Origin: Bdellovibrio sp.
Lineage (GTDB): Bacteria; Bdellovibrionota; Bdellovibrionia; Bdellovibrionales; Bdellovibrionaceae
NCBI GenBank assembly: GCA_017745015.1
Contig: JAGIAF010000126.1
Span: 1 to 9,427 of the forward strand
Direction of reading: 5' to 3'
DNA length: 9,427 nt
Below are positions 1 to 6,944 of this stretch, piece by piece. The position numbers were made by a program, and so were the translations under genes. How positions within the stretch are numbered: position 1 is the first letter of the stretch; each line of letters opens with the position of its first letter. The notes below the pieces were generated by a model that saw only the letters and a program-made list of their open reading frames with translations, had not been told where the DNA came from and searched no databases.

Positions 1-1511
1 GGGAAGCTCATAAAGCGCTCCAGTTCCGTTTTGCTGCTACGGAAAAGGCGTTCGGTTTTTCGAGTTACAAGATCAAGTTTATCTAGGAAAGGGCGATCAC
101 CTTCTGGTGAAGAACCCTGGCCTGAAAGAAAGATCGCATTTTGATTGTAGCGAATAACGGAATAGCCGTTACTCAAAGTTTTATAAACCGGATCGCCGGG
201 ATTTTTGTATTCCTCTTCACTAGACATATCAAAGAGGGTCTGTGGGCGCTGTTCCGGCTTGTCAGGGTTTACGATGAAGGTTTTCACCCAATGGAGGTTG
301 TGGTTGTACTCGTACAATAATGCGGTATCGCGTTTTTCAGTCCATGCCAATCCCGAGTAACGTTGTTCAACCTTAAAGAGTTCTTTTGCTTCATCTTTAA
401 ACGGAGCCGCGAGCATCATGACTTTATCGCGGTAGGGAACTTTATTATTCCAGTCGCCACCATCTAATGCTTCCGCCCAAATTAAAGTCGCTGGATCAAG
501 AGGGTGCCATCTAAAACCGCGAGGTCCAGTGGGTACACCGTGAATTGGAACGCGTTCCGCTAAAGGAAGATCAGCAATTAATGTCGTCGCGATCTTGTTG
601 GGATTTTTGATATCCAGAACTTCCACTTTGTGAGGGAAGCGGAAGTAAGTCACAAGGTACGAATAGGGACGAACAATCTTAGTCGTTAGAATACTATTGT
701 TGTCCGGTGCAACTTCTACGGAATCGTAAAGGTCTGGTTTACCAAGTAGAGTTACTTTTTTTGATTTGATATCAATTAGAGCCAATTGCGATTGCGCGTA
801 GTAGTCAAACAGCATCTCATCATTTTTATTTTTTAGCGTATCGCGTTTCTCATAGGTACTGCTTTGACCTTTTTCGCCAACAGACAACTGAATACTAGGC
901 CCGATAAAATTTTGTTCAACCTTTGGAGCAGTCCCAAGATTTTTCGGAATCATTTTCACAAGAAGGCTTTTTTGCAGCGGCATCCACTGAACATCATCAC
1001 CCAGCATTGGATTGATTTTTACATTAGGAATGCGGGAAATCTTCGCCGTCTTTGCATCACCAATCCACAGCTCTACGGATTTTGCGGTCTTATTTTTAAA
1101 GAAGAAGTTCTTTCCGTCTGCGCTCCATTCGGGATGATCCATGCAAGCAAGCTTCGAGATATCAATTTTCTTTTCAGTGCCATCAGCGATGGTAACAATT
1201 GAAAAGCTCTGAACACATTTAGGAATACCATTACCACCGGCTGCATCATGACGACTGTGGTTCCCCTGCTCAATACGCACACCCGCTAAACGCAAAAAGG
1301 GTTCTGCGACTCTTTCAATGGAAGGGTAGTTCTGTACAGAAACCAAAAACATGCGATCCTTAGTGGGGTTGGTGCGCCCGTAAGGAATGTCAGGTGCTTG
1401 CATCACATCCAAAATTTCTTTGGGTGGTTGATTGTAGCCGCTAGCGGCGATTGCAAAGCTTGCGCAAAGAAAGATTCCGAATCCGAGGCCAAAGATCTTA
1501 AGATGTGACAT
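1..1511 (-). CDS. S9 family peptidase, glutamyl endopeptidase-like (S9D/CGEP type), N-terminal part
   Basis: This is the N-terminal 503 codons of an exported serine peptidase of the prolyl oligopeptidase (S9) family. The reading frame is open to the window edge, so the gene is cut there. Residues 1-22 look like a signal peptide (hydrophobic core, AIA before the likely cut), so the enzyme probably acts in the periplasm or outside the cell. The mature start carries the family signature: YNQPPKEILDVMQAP at 26-40, then PSIERVAEPFLRLAGVRI at 63-80. The beta-propeller region contains GSSPEGDRPFLDKLDL at 466-481 and KTERLFRSS at 485-493, all typical of the bacterial and chloroplast glutamyl endopeptidase branch. 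Known members place the Ser-Asp-His triad in a C-terminal alpha/beta-hydrolase domain, which lies outside this window, so activity cannot be judged. The ATG start is supported by AGGAG at 1518-1522, six bases upstream. Glu specificity is inferred from the subfamily. Confidence 0.88.
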   Translation of the reverse strand, partial: MSHLKIFGLGFGIFLCASFAIAASGYNQPPKEILDVMQAPDIPYGRTNPTKDRMFLVSVQNYPSIERVAEPFLRLAGVRIEQGNHSRHDAAGGNGIPKCVQSFSIVTIADGTEKKIDISKLACMDHPEWSADGKNFFFKNKTAKSVELWIGDAKTAKISRIPNVKINPMLGDDVQWMPLQKSLLVKMIPKNLGTAPKVEQNFIGPSIQLSVGEKGQSSTYEKRDTLKNKNDEMLFDYYAQSQLALIDIKSKKVTLLGKPDLYDSVEVAPDNNSILTTKIVRPYSYLVTYFRFPHKVEVLDIKNPNKIATTLIADLPLAERVPIHGVPTGPRGFRWHPLDPATLIWAEALDGGDWNNKVPYRDKVMMLAAPFKDEAKELFKVEQRYSGLAWTEKRDTALLYEYNHNLHWVKTFIVNPDKPEQRPQTLFDMSSEEEYKNPGDPVYKTLSNGYSVIRYNQNAIFLSGQGSSPEGDRPFLDKLDLVTRKTERLFRSSKTELERFMSF

Positions 1512-1968
1512 TGATAACTCCTGAGCTTTTAAGTTCAACACATATGGGAGGCATTTCACCTATTAATTCGTGGAGTCGAGAGTCTATCTAGTCACAAGCC
1601 GCGTTAATTCTGAGGAAAATTTCGAAGAATTTGTATCCTTGTCAGAAACTTGTGGGAAGTTGAAAGTAAGTTCATCAATTTCAAAACTTAAACTGCTGAT
1701 GAAAAATGAATATCGAAAAGCCGTTTTGAATGTGGCAAAAGAAGTATTGTCTCAAGGAAGTCTTGATTATTTGAATAATAAGAAAGTGTCGCAAGAGCGG
1801 CTTCGACGCTGCGTGGATGACAGATGCCTGTCCAAATCATCGACAGGAAATATTTTCCAAGACTTTAAACTCTTGGATCCACTTATAAAATCTCCGTCAG
1901 TAAACGTGGGTGGAGGAACTTCCTCGCCGGGTTTATCTTGCACTCACTTTAAACACCAAGGAGAATTT
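1512..1968. other. Gene-poor gap with a 133-codon open frame leading in frame into the next gene
   Basis: This 457-base stretch lies between the divergent S9 peptidase and the 176-aa exported protein. It holds no gene I can support. A plus-strand frame opens just after a TAA at 1564-1566 (GTG at 1570, internal ATG at 1699) and continues without a stop into the gene starting at 1969. Its codons look natural (for example EVLSQGSLDYLNNKK and RLRRCVDDRC), but neither start has a Shine-Dalgarno sequence. Translating from 1570 would bury an excellent signal peptide inside the protein. It may be the remnant of an older gene or simply a chance open frame. A TATAAA at 1884-1889 and a small hairpin around 1915-1927 could belong to the promoter and leader of the downstream gene, but no good -35 element accompanies the TATAAA. 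Confidence 0.4.
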
Positions 1969-2499
1969 ATGAAGTTCCTATTCGCACTATTTCTATTTTC
2001 ATTTTCTATAACAGCATCAGTCTATGCCCAAGCCAGAGCCAGTTGGGAAGATCCCGTTGTTGCGGCCCTTCGTAAGGACTTCTCTCAAGGGAAAGCGCTG
2101 ACAGAGCAAGACATGTCAGTTCTTACAACAACAAATTCCGGCTGCACGGCATTTATAACAGAACCTGGTGACGACTGGCAGAAGGATTTTTCATTCTATA
2201 TCCAGGACGAGAATGGCTTCTATTCCGCAAGTTCCGCCTTCGATGGATCAAATTTGGGCTCTCCGAAAAACTTTGTGATTTCCACTGAGGGATTGAAGTC
2301 AATTTTCCAAAACCCAGAAAATACCATTCGCAATACGGTTATTCTGCGAAAAGTAAATTCTAACAGTTCGAATCAACTACGATTCATAGCCGAATGGTCT
2401 GCGACGGGAAATTTGAATCCTAATTTTGAGACATCGATCTCCGTACGTAATGCCAAAGCGGTCATGTATTGGAACTGTGAACACCTAGTTAATAAATAA
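1969..2499 (+). CDS. Exported protein of unknown function, 176 aa
   Basis: I do not recognise this family. The start at 1969 is chosen over the in-frame GTG at 1570 because AAGGAG (1958-1963) lies five bases upstream and the new N-terminus is a textbook signal peptide: MKF, a long Phe/Leu-rich core, then ASVYA followed by QA, with cleavage near residue 20. The mature protein of about 156 residues has only two cysteines, C59 and C170, near its two ends, which could form one disulfide in the periplasm. The middle (73-145) alternates hydrophobic and polar residues, suggesting a mainly beta fold. It is the first gene of a likely operon: 71 bases separate it from the 130-aa exported protein, and the DUF4105 gene follows. 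A role as a partner of the DUF4105 protein is inferred from position only. Confidence 0.72.
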   Translation: MKFLFALFLFSFSITASVYAQARASWEDPVVAALRKDFSQGKALTEQDMSVLTTTNSGCTAFITEPGDDWQKDFSFYIQDENGFYSASSAFDGSNLGSPKNFVISTEGLKSIFQNPENTIRNTVILRKVNSNSSNQLRFIAEWSATGNLNPNFETSISVRNAKAVMYWNCEHLVNK

Positions 2500-2523
2500 A
2501 TGCCCATAGAAAGTTGCGGGCAT
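2500..2523 (+). other. Intergenic inverted repeat ATGCCC / GGGCAT
   Basis: A 6-bp inverted repeat (2500-2505 with 2518-2523) with a 12-base loop starts one base after the stop codon of the 176-aa gene. It is not followed by a T-run, so it is not a convincing intrinsic terminator. It could be a weak attenuator or an RNA-stability hairpin between two genes of an operon. The stem is short and chance is possible. Confidence 0.25.
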
Positions 2524-2570
2524 AGTGTGTCGACTTTCAGTTTGCGAAAAAACTATTAAGGAGAATAACG

Positions 2571-2963
2571 ATGTTTAAATATATTGTATCAACAATGTTC
2601 GTAATGATGAGCGTGCAAGCCCATGCTTTGATCGTCAATGACGGTGGGTCCGATACTCTCATTGGTTGCTGGAATGGTCTTTCCATCGGTGGCAAACCTG
2701 TAAGTGGAAGTTGGAATGGTGCTTGTCTTATGAGCTCCTATACATCTTCCTTTCCGACGATCACAATTGAAGGCCAAGATCTGGATTTGAAATCGACTGA
2801 GGCTTCTGACAGGCTAGTGGCAGAGGTTGACGGCGTCGTTCAGCCGGTTCTTCTGAATAAAATTGCAAAAGATCTAAATCTCTCACTACCGCAAGTTATG
2901 GCAACGGCGGCGAGTATAGATGATCTCAATCTGGGTTCTCTGTTGGCGGCTCTTAAAAAATAG
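2571..2963 (+). CDS. Small exported protein of unknown function, 130 aa
   Basis: This small secreted protein belongs to no family I recognise. A signal peptide covers about residues 1-19 (MFKYIVSTMFVMMSVQAHA, cut before L20). The mature N-terminus is Gly/Ser/Trp-rich with a repeated WNG pattern: GCWNG at 32-36 and SWNGAC at 47-52. Each copy has one cysteine (C33, C52), so a disulfide-closed hairpin or small beta module is likely in the periplasm. The C-terminal 40 residues (from about VQPVLLNKIAKDL) look helical, ending in LLAALKK. AAGGAG at 2558-2563 precedes the ATG by seven bases. The stop is only 18 bases before the start of the DUF4105 gene, so the two are almost certainly co-transcribed. 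A helper, inhibitor or substrate role for the larger neighbour is a guess from context. Confidence 0.78.
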   Translation: MFKYIVSTMFVMMSVQAHALIVNDGGSDTLIGCWNGLSIGGKPVSGSWNGACLMSSYTSSFPTITIEGQDLDLKSTEASDRLVAEVDGVVQPVLLNKIAKDLNLSLPQVMATAASIDDLNLGSLLAALKK

Positions 2964-2981
2964 ATATAGAAAGGTGCGATT

Positions 2982-4958
2982 ATGAATAAGTTATCTTCGT
3001 TATTAAAGACTTTAATTTGCGGGTTGTTCTTTTTTTTAATCGCATCATCTACTTCTGCACAGACTCGTATTCAAGAAGTTAAAAAGATTTATTATGTGTT
3101 GGCTTCAGCCAAAGGCGTCGGGCAATCCTCATTCGGACATGCCTATTTACGTCTTGGTTATGACGATACTCCTCGCCCTGACGACATGGTCTTGGAGTTA
3201 GTTGCAGATGTTAAAGCATCAGAGTTAAGTGTTTTACGTGGACTAGGCCTTGGGAAAAACTACGCAAGAGCCTCAGCTTTGAATAGCTATCAAAACACAC
3301 AATATGAGATGAATTACATACAAAATCGCAACTTGGATTCAAGCGAGTTGCTTTTGACAGATGCTGAGCGCAGATTGATTTTATTAAGAATTCAGACCAT
3401 CTTACAAAAGAAAAGAATGGGAGATTACAGTTTCTTGAAAAATAACTGCGCCGAAGGTGTAAACGTCATTCTGAGCAATCTTGGTATCGACGCCGGCATG
3501 ATCGACACTCCTAGCAGTGTTCTTGCCGCCTTAAAGGCCAAAGGAAAAATCGGAAAGACCTATTCGGATTTAAGCCTTTCCAATAAAAGCCAAGAGATGG
3601 TTAAAAAGTATTCTCATCTTTTATCGAAAGTTGAAAAAATGCGCCCGGACTTCGATCGTAATTTTCTTTTAGGAGGCAATTCGCAGCAAATACTAGGTTT
3701 TGTTATGATTCATGAAATGGTACCAAGCCTGATATCGGCCGACAAAACAATGGCGTTGAGATTTTTGAAATCTATCGCTTACCTTCATCCAAGAACAGAC
3801 AGAAACGATTTATTGAATACTATTAACGGAAAGAAGTACCTAAGCATTCAGAAAATTGGAACGCGAGAATTTACGGTGGATGCAAAAGAGAGTCTATCTA
3901 TAAGGGAATTTGATTTTTCCGAAAAAGATGACCATGTTATTACAAAAGTATTTATTGATTCATCAGGTGCTCGTAAAAAAGATGAGTACGGCCGCAGACA
4001 GGTAGATGTCGACGTCCTGGGTCTCAGCAAGAAGGGACAATCACTCCTTTTAGGAAATATTGAAATCGGCACACTCATTTCTGAAAAAGTGGAGTCAGGA
4101 GGCCATGGTGTTCTATTTAAAAACTCCTTTACGGTTCCCGTTTTACGCGAAAGATACTTGAACTCAAATTCTCAGGTTTTAGATGTGTATTTGATTGTGG
4201 ATCAAGAAGAACTAACGCCTCAAACAGAAACCGTTTCTGAAAAACTTATTCCTTTGATAAATGACGACCCAAAGTTTCCATCTTGTTATGGCTTCGTTGA
4301 TTTGCAAAAGGCATTGCTAGAACGCGCAACATTTGATCCGTTGGGACCGACTTTGACATCAGCAGAATACCTTGCTCTCCTAGATAGATTGTTGAGCGGA
4401 GAAAATCTGGTTCATTTCCCCGGCTTGAAAGATCCGACCGGGCTTATTCAAATAGTTACGCCATTAGCGGTAAGACAGTTGATGTATAATTACCATCGGG
4501 AATCGTACACAACTATTTGGGCAGCAATAAAAACTTATTTTAAATCCTCCGTGATCACTAAAGAATCGGACTTTGAATCATTAAAAACTATCGGCGGGTA
4601 TGGGCTCAGCTTTACAGTCCATTTCCGCGTCTACAAAGATGGTCAACGCACCAATATCGGTCACGCCCTCCTAGTACGAGGATTGATCAAAAGAGGAACT
4701 CGCTATTACCTTGACGCCTACGATCCAAACTTAGGTGTTTTTTCAAATGATCTTTTTTATGTGGATACAACGACAGGAAAATTTCATACAACGCTTTATG
4801 GTGTCACCGACTTTCAAGTTCTTCCAGCTGATTTAGAGAGAGCTTTGATGATTTCAAAGCTCAAACAGCAAGAATCTTCTCAAGCTCTTATTAGGGAATA
4901 TATGAGCAAAACCAAGACTTACTTCGTGAACACTTCACAGATCTTAACGATGATGTAA
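2982..4958 (+). CDS. Exported DUF4105 (Lnb N-terminal periplasmic) protein with a second papain-like C-terminal domain
   Basis: This is a 658-aa exported protein. A signal peptide covers residues 1-26 (hydrophobic core, then STSA before Q27). Residues 30-190 resemble DUF4105, also called the Lnb N-terminal periplasmic domain. A histidine box, SSFGHAYLRL (H53), precedes YSFLKNNCAEGV (C156), the His-then-Cys order seen in permuted papain-fold hydrolases. Residues 290-410 look beta-rich. The last third carries a separate set in normal papain order: PSCYGFVDLQ (C435), then NIGHALLVRG (H561), then YYLDAYDPN (575-583, candidate D578, D581 or N583). That spacing is usual for C39- or papain-like enzymes. 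The protein may therefore be a double cysteine hydrolase acting on envelope protein, lipid or peptidoglycan. This is inferred from motifs, and the substrate is unknown. The RBS is AAGGTG at 2970-2975. It is the last gene of the exported three-gene operon. Confidence 0.82.
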   Translation: MNKLSSLLKTLICGLFFFLIASSTSAQTRIQEVKKIYYVLASAKGVGQSSFGHAYLRLGYDDTPRPDDMVLELVADVKASELSVLRGLGLGKNYARASALNSYQNTQYEMNYIQNRNLDSSELLLTDAERRLILLRIQTILQKKRMGDYSFLKNNCAEGVNVILSNLGIDAGMIDTPSSVLAALKAKGKIGKTYSDLSLSNKSQEMVKKYSHLLSKVEKMRPDFDRNFLLGGNSQQILGFVMIHEMVPSLISADKTMALRFLKSIAYLHPRTDRNDLLNTINGKKYLSIQKIGTREFTVDAKESLSIREFDFSEKDDHVITKVFIDSSGARKKDEYGRRQVDVDVLGLSKKGQSLLLGNIEIGTLISEKVESGGHGVLFKNSFTVPVLRERYLNSNSQVLDVYLIVDQEELTPQTETVSEKLIPLINDDPKFPSCYGFVDLQKALLERATFDPLGPTLTSAEYLALLDRLLSGENLVHFPGLKDPTGLIQIVTPLAVRQLMYNYHRESYTTIWAAIKTYFKSSVITKESDFESLKTIGGYGLSFTVHFRVYKDGQRTNIGHALLVRGLIKRGTRYYLDAYDPNLGVFSNDLFYVDTTTGKFHTTLYGVTDFQVLPADLERALMISKLKQQESSQALIREYMSKTKTYFVNTSQILTMM

Positions 4959-4961
4959 ATT

Positions 4962-5056
4962 CGCGCTGGATAGATGGGCTTCACTCCAAAATCTTGGTTT
5001 CTCATCCAAAGCCCGATCGTCAATGGTCAGGCTTCCGTGAATCCAGCTTGCGCGAC
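4962..5056. terminator. Nested inverted repeats between convergent genes, possible bidirectional terminator
   Basis: Several inverted repeats fill the gap between the convergent DUF4105 and ASCH genes. GCTGGAT (4965-4971) pairs with ATCCAGC (5041-5047), extended by CGC/GCG across a two-base bulge. Inside it, GGGCTT (4976-4981) pairs with AAGCCC (5009-5014). Innermost, CCAA/TTGG (4986-4989, 4994-4997) is followed by TTTCT. GCGAC/GTCGC (5052-5056, 5061-5065) forms a further small hairpin. No long U-run follows any of these on either strand, so the terminator role rests mainly on position between two 3' ends. AAGCC at 5009-5013 could alternatively pair with GGCTT at 5030-5034. Confidence 0.35.
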
Positions 5057-5063
5057 GGCTGTC

Positions 5064-5086
5064 GCTAGAGCGCTTCGAGCTCTAGC
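5064..5086. repeat. 8-bp perfect inverted repeat over the 3' end of the ASCH gene
   Basis: GCTAGAGC (5064-5071) and GCTCTAGC (5079-5086) form a perfect 8-bp stem with a 7-base loop. It overlaps the TAG stop codon and last codons of the minus-strand ASCH gene. It may protect the 3' end of that transcript or help end transcription arriving from the plus-strand operon. No T-run follows on either strand. The repeat also encodes the Glu/Leu-rich tail, so part of the symmetry may be coding constraint. Confidence 0.35.
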
Positions 5087-5424
5087 TCGTAAATCTTCCG
5101 TGCCGCCAGGACTATCTTATCTGACTTAATAGGGCGGACGTCGGTAACTTCCCACGCATACAGATTTGGTTCCCACTGCGTCCAGCAGGCTGCAAATAAA
5201 TCACTTGCAAGAAACGGTCTGACGTTTTTGATTTTAACTAAAGCTACGGGATGCCCATTAGGATCTGTTTGGCCGTCTTCGCGTAGGAAATGATAATTCT
5301 CAACGATCAATAAATCCCCTTCAAAACCTTCAGGTGGTTTCCAGGAGCGGATTTCTAGTTTCTTCTCACCAGAAGCGATCTTTGAGCCGTTGGGATAGAC
5401 GATAGATAGGGCATTATATTTCAA
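5065..5424 (-). CDS. ASCH domain protein, 119 aa
   Basis: This is a small soluble ASCH-domain protein, probably cytoplasmic. ASCH proteins share a PUA-like beta-barrel. Some bind RNA, and the YqfB type hydrolyses N4-acetylcytidine. Numbered from the chosen start, the N-terminus reads MKYNALSIVYPNGSKIASGEKKLEIRSW, with the family's typical G-x-K-x-x-E-x-R-S-W motif at about residues 19-28. It is followed by PPEGFEGDLLIVEN, VALVKIKNVRPF and LYAWEVTDVRPI, the usual order of strands. I chose the TTG at 5422-5424 because AGGAG (5432-5436) lies seven bases upstream and ASCH proteins normally begin M-K-x-A-L-S-I. An in-frame TTG at 5470-5472 would add 16 residues but has no good ribosome binding site. 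The gene converges on the DUF4105 operon and diverges from the serine protease. The enzymatic role is unproven. Confidence 0.85.
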   Translation of the reverse strand: MKYNALSIVYPNGSKIASGEKKLEIRSWKPPEGFEGDLLIVENYHFLREDGQTDPNGHPVALVKIKNVRPFLASDLFAACWTQWEPNLYAWEVTDVRPIKSDKIVLAARKIYELELEAL

Positions 5425-5484
5425 AACAAGACTCCTCAGGTCGAGGATAGGGTCTTGATCAGGTGAAATCAAGAAGAAGCCACC

Positions 5485-6276
5485 ATGTTTGCCAATAGCA
5501 GAATAATTCTCAAATACTTTCTTTCAGGTCTTTTATTGGTGACTGCGGTTGTGGCTTGTCAGGATTCTCAGAACGCCATCACTTTAAATGACGATGCTAA
5601 CGGTATTATTTATGGAAAAGTGGTTCCAGCTTCAGACAGTGCAAGTAACTTAGTTGTGATGGTCTTTGCGGAAGACGCTCACGGGACATCTCTCTGTACC
5701 GGAACTTTGATTGAGAAAAATATCGTTTTAACGGCGGCTCATTGTCTTTATGAAATGACCAATGTTCGTATCGAGCCCGCATTGAAGTTCTCGGGAACAA
5801 AGCAACTTCTGGCCGACAAAGTTATTATCCACAATCTCTATAATGGCGATATTTCTAAAGGCAATGATATTGCTCTTATTCGCGTTAAAGGAATTCTTCC
5901 GAAAAACTATGTGAAGGCGGAGCTTCCAACTTCTGCTGATGCAGTGAAAGAAGATATGAAAATCAAATTGATCGGCTATGGGATGACAAATGGGCCGGGC
6001 GACGACGCGGGAACTCTTCGAACTGCAGAGGCCATTGTTTATTACGCGGGTAAAGATCTTATGATCATAAACCAAGAAAACTCCACGGGTATTTGTGATG
6101 GAGATTCAGGCTCTCCAGCGTTAATAAAGAAAAACAATTCCTATGTCGTCGTGGGAGTTGCTTCATCCACGTCGCGTTTTTCCACTGATGCAAAACAGTG
6201 CATGCGTGAAGGCAGCTTTATGAAGGTGTCAGCACATCAAGAGTGGCTTCAAAAAAATTTGCGACAACTTAAGTAA
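5485..6276 (+). CDS. Chymotrypsin-fold (S1) serine protease lipoprotein, 263 aa
   Basis: This is a membrane-anchored S1-family serine protease. The N-terminus has a hydrophobic segment (8-23) ending in a lipobox, VVAC, with C25 as the lipidated residue, so the mature enzyme should sit on the periplasmic or outer face. The catalytic triad is complete: H86 in LTAAHC, D128 in GNDIALIRV and S208 in CDGDSGSP. Cysteine pairs C71-C87 and C204-C239 match the conserved chymotrypsin disulfides (42-58 and 191-220). By alignment with the GDSGSP motif, the residue at chymotrypsin position 189 is glycine (G202), not aspartate, so Lys/Arg-directed cleavage is unlikely; VGVASST near 223-229 lacks the usual Trp-Gly. 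There is no obvious long propeptide, but residues 26-42 could serve as one. The RBS is weak (AAGAAG). The gene diverges from the ASCH gene with a gap of about 60 bases. Such lipoprotein proteases are common in Bdellovibrio-like bacteria. Confidence 0.92.
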   Translation: MFANSRIILKYFLSGLLLVTAVVACQDSQNAITLNDDANGIIYGKVVPASDSASNLVVMVFAEDAHGTSLCTGTLIEKNIVLTAAHCLYEMTNVRIEPALKFSGTKQLLADKVIIHNLYNGDISKGNDIALIRVKGILPKNYVKAELPTSADAVKEDMKIKLIGYGMTNGPGDDAGTLRTAEAIVYYAGKDLMIINQENSTGICDGDSGSPALIKKNNSYVVVGVASSTSRFSTDAKQCMREGSFMKVSAHQEWLQKNLRQLK

Positions 6277-6358
6277 TCATCAACTCACAAGGCTGTGACA
6301 AATGACTCATAGAGTGGGCAAAGCGAATCAAGTATGCTTTCCCCAAAAAGGAGTTGTT

Positions 6359-6574
6359 ATGGCTATTGAGGATCTTAAATCCAGCAATCCTTATGTCCAT
6401 GTTGAGAATATCTCAAAACATCTGCGTGAACTTCGAATTCATTGCCATGAAGATGTGAAAAAAGTGAACGATCCCAAAGCAAAGGCGTTGTTTGAGACCA
6501 CAGAAGAGGTGCTCAAAGGTCTTGAAATGGCCTTTCGTCATTACCGTGAAAACGGTGAGGATGTGATGGGGTAG
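6359..6574 (+). CDS. Small helical protein of unknown function, 71 aa
   Basis: This is a conserved-looking small cytoplasmic protein with no domain I can name. The start at 6359 is preferred to the in-frame ATG at 6302 because AAGGAG (6348-6353) stands five bases before it, while the 6302 ATG has no ribosome binding site. The sequence is charged and strongly helical. NPYVHVENISKHLRELRIHC (10-29) begins the first helix, and DPKAKALFETTEEVLKGLEM (38-57) forms the second, running on into a third with AFRHYRENGED. His, Glu and Cys residues (H16, H22, H28, C29, H30, E31) cluster in the first helix, which would allow metal binding, but no known metal motif is evident. It follows the serine protease by 82 bases and may form its own unit or share that transcript. 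Confidence 0.75.
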   Translation: MAIEDLKSSNPYVHVENISKHLRELRIHCHEDVKKVNDPKAKALFETTEEVLKGLEMAFRHYRENGEDVMG

Positions 6575-6593
6575 TCTTGTCGTCTGAAATAAG

Positions 6594-6623
6594 TTGAGTT
6601 CAAAGCCTGTCTTATTGGATAAT
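6594..6623 (+). promoter_or_regulatory. Putative sigma70-type promoter for the 98-aa lipoprotein
   Basis: TTGAGT (6594-6599) and GATAAT (6618-6623) are separated by 18 bases, matching the -35 and -10 consensus at 4/6 and 5/6 positions. The predicted start of transcription is near 6630, only about 16 bases before the ATG at 6646, leaving just enough leader for the GGAGG ribosome binding site. Prediction is by eye. Confidence 0.42.
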
Positions 6624-6645
6624 TTTTCTTTGGAGGCAGGTCCCT

Positions 6646-6942
6646 ATGAAAAATGCAGTTCTTGGTTCATTAATTCTTTGTACTTTATCGCTTACGGTTG
6701 GTTGTGGTTTGAAAGTTGTCAACCCAGAAGATGAAAAGAATAAAGGAGCCTTGGCTGTCGATTACAGTGATGGCATCAAGCTGGTTGCAACTTATACGTG
6801 CAAGTTGGACTCCATGGGGAATCATTTCTCTGCTCTAGGTAAATCTGAAGAAGAGGCAAGTAAAGAAGTGCTTGCTCGCTGTAAAGATCGTACCATGATC
6901 AATTTCTGTAAAGCTGAAAAAATCAAATGCTTTAAAAACTAA
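6646..6942 (+). CDS. Small cysteine-rich lipoprotein, 98 aa
   Basis: This predicted lipoprotein has no family I can name. Residues 1-19 form a short lipoprotein signal (MKN, Leu/Ser-rich core, LTVG) ending at C20, the likely lipid-modified cysteine. After a charged linker (VNPEDEKNKG, 25-34) comes a compact domain of about 60 residues with four cysteines: C52, C79, C88 and C95. These can form two disulfides in the periplasm. The pattern FSALGKSEEEASKEVLARC, followed by C-x6-C, recalls small repeat domains in which an A-x-G-x-S-x-x-E-A segment leads into a cysteine-bearing helix, but I cannot assign one. GGAGG at 6632-6636 lies nine bases before the ATG. The next reading frame, the broken transporter, starts two bases after its stop, so the two were probably translated from one message. 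Confidence 0.78.
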   Translation: MKNAVLGSLILCTLSLTVGCGLKVVNPEDEKNKGALAVDYSDGIKLVATYTCKLDSMGNHFSALGKSEEEASKEVLARCKDRTMINFCKAEKIKCFKN

Positions 6943-6944
6943 AA

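Noticed and set aside
864..1282. Plus-strand frame 864-1202 and minus-strand frame 1073-1282
   Set aside because: Both lie inside the S9 peptidase coding region in other frames; they have no ribosome binding site and no protein-like pattern.
1884..1889. TATAAA as the -10 box of the 176-aa gene
   Set aside because: No recognisable -35 lies 16-18 bases upstream, so it is mentioned only within the gap description.
5606..6075. Minus-strand frames 5606-5800 and 5728-6075
   Set aside because: They are antisense shadows of the serine protease, whose catalytic motifs fix the real frame.
6285..6298. Hairpin TCACA-AGGC-TGTGA after the serine protease
   Set aside because: Five base pairs and no T-run; too weak to call a terminator.
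6302..6358. Upstream ATG at 6302 for the 71-aa protein
   Set aside because: It lacks a ribosome binding site, while the ATG at 6359 has AAGGAG at ideal distance and a more natural N-terminus.
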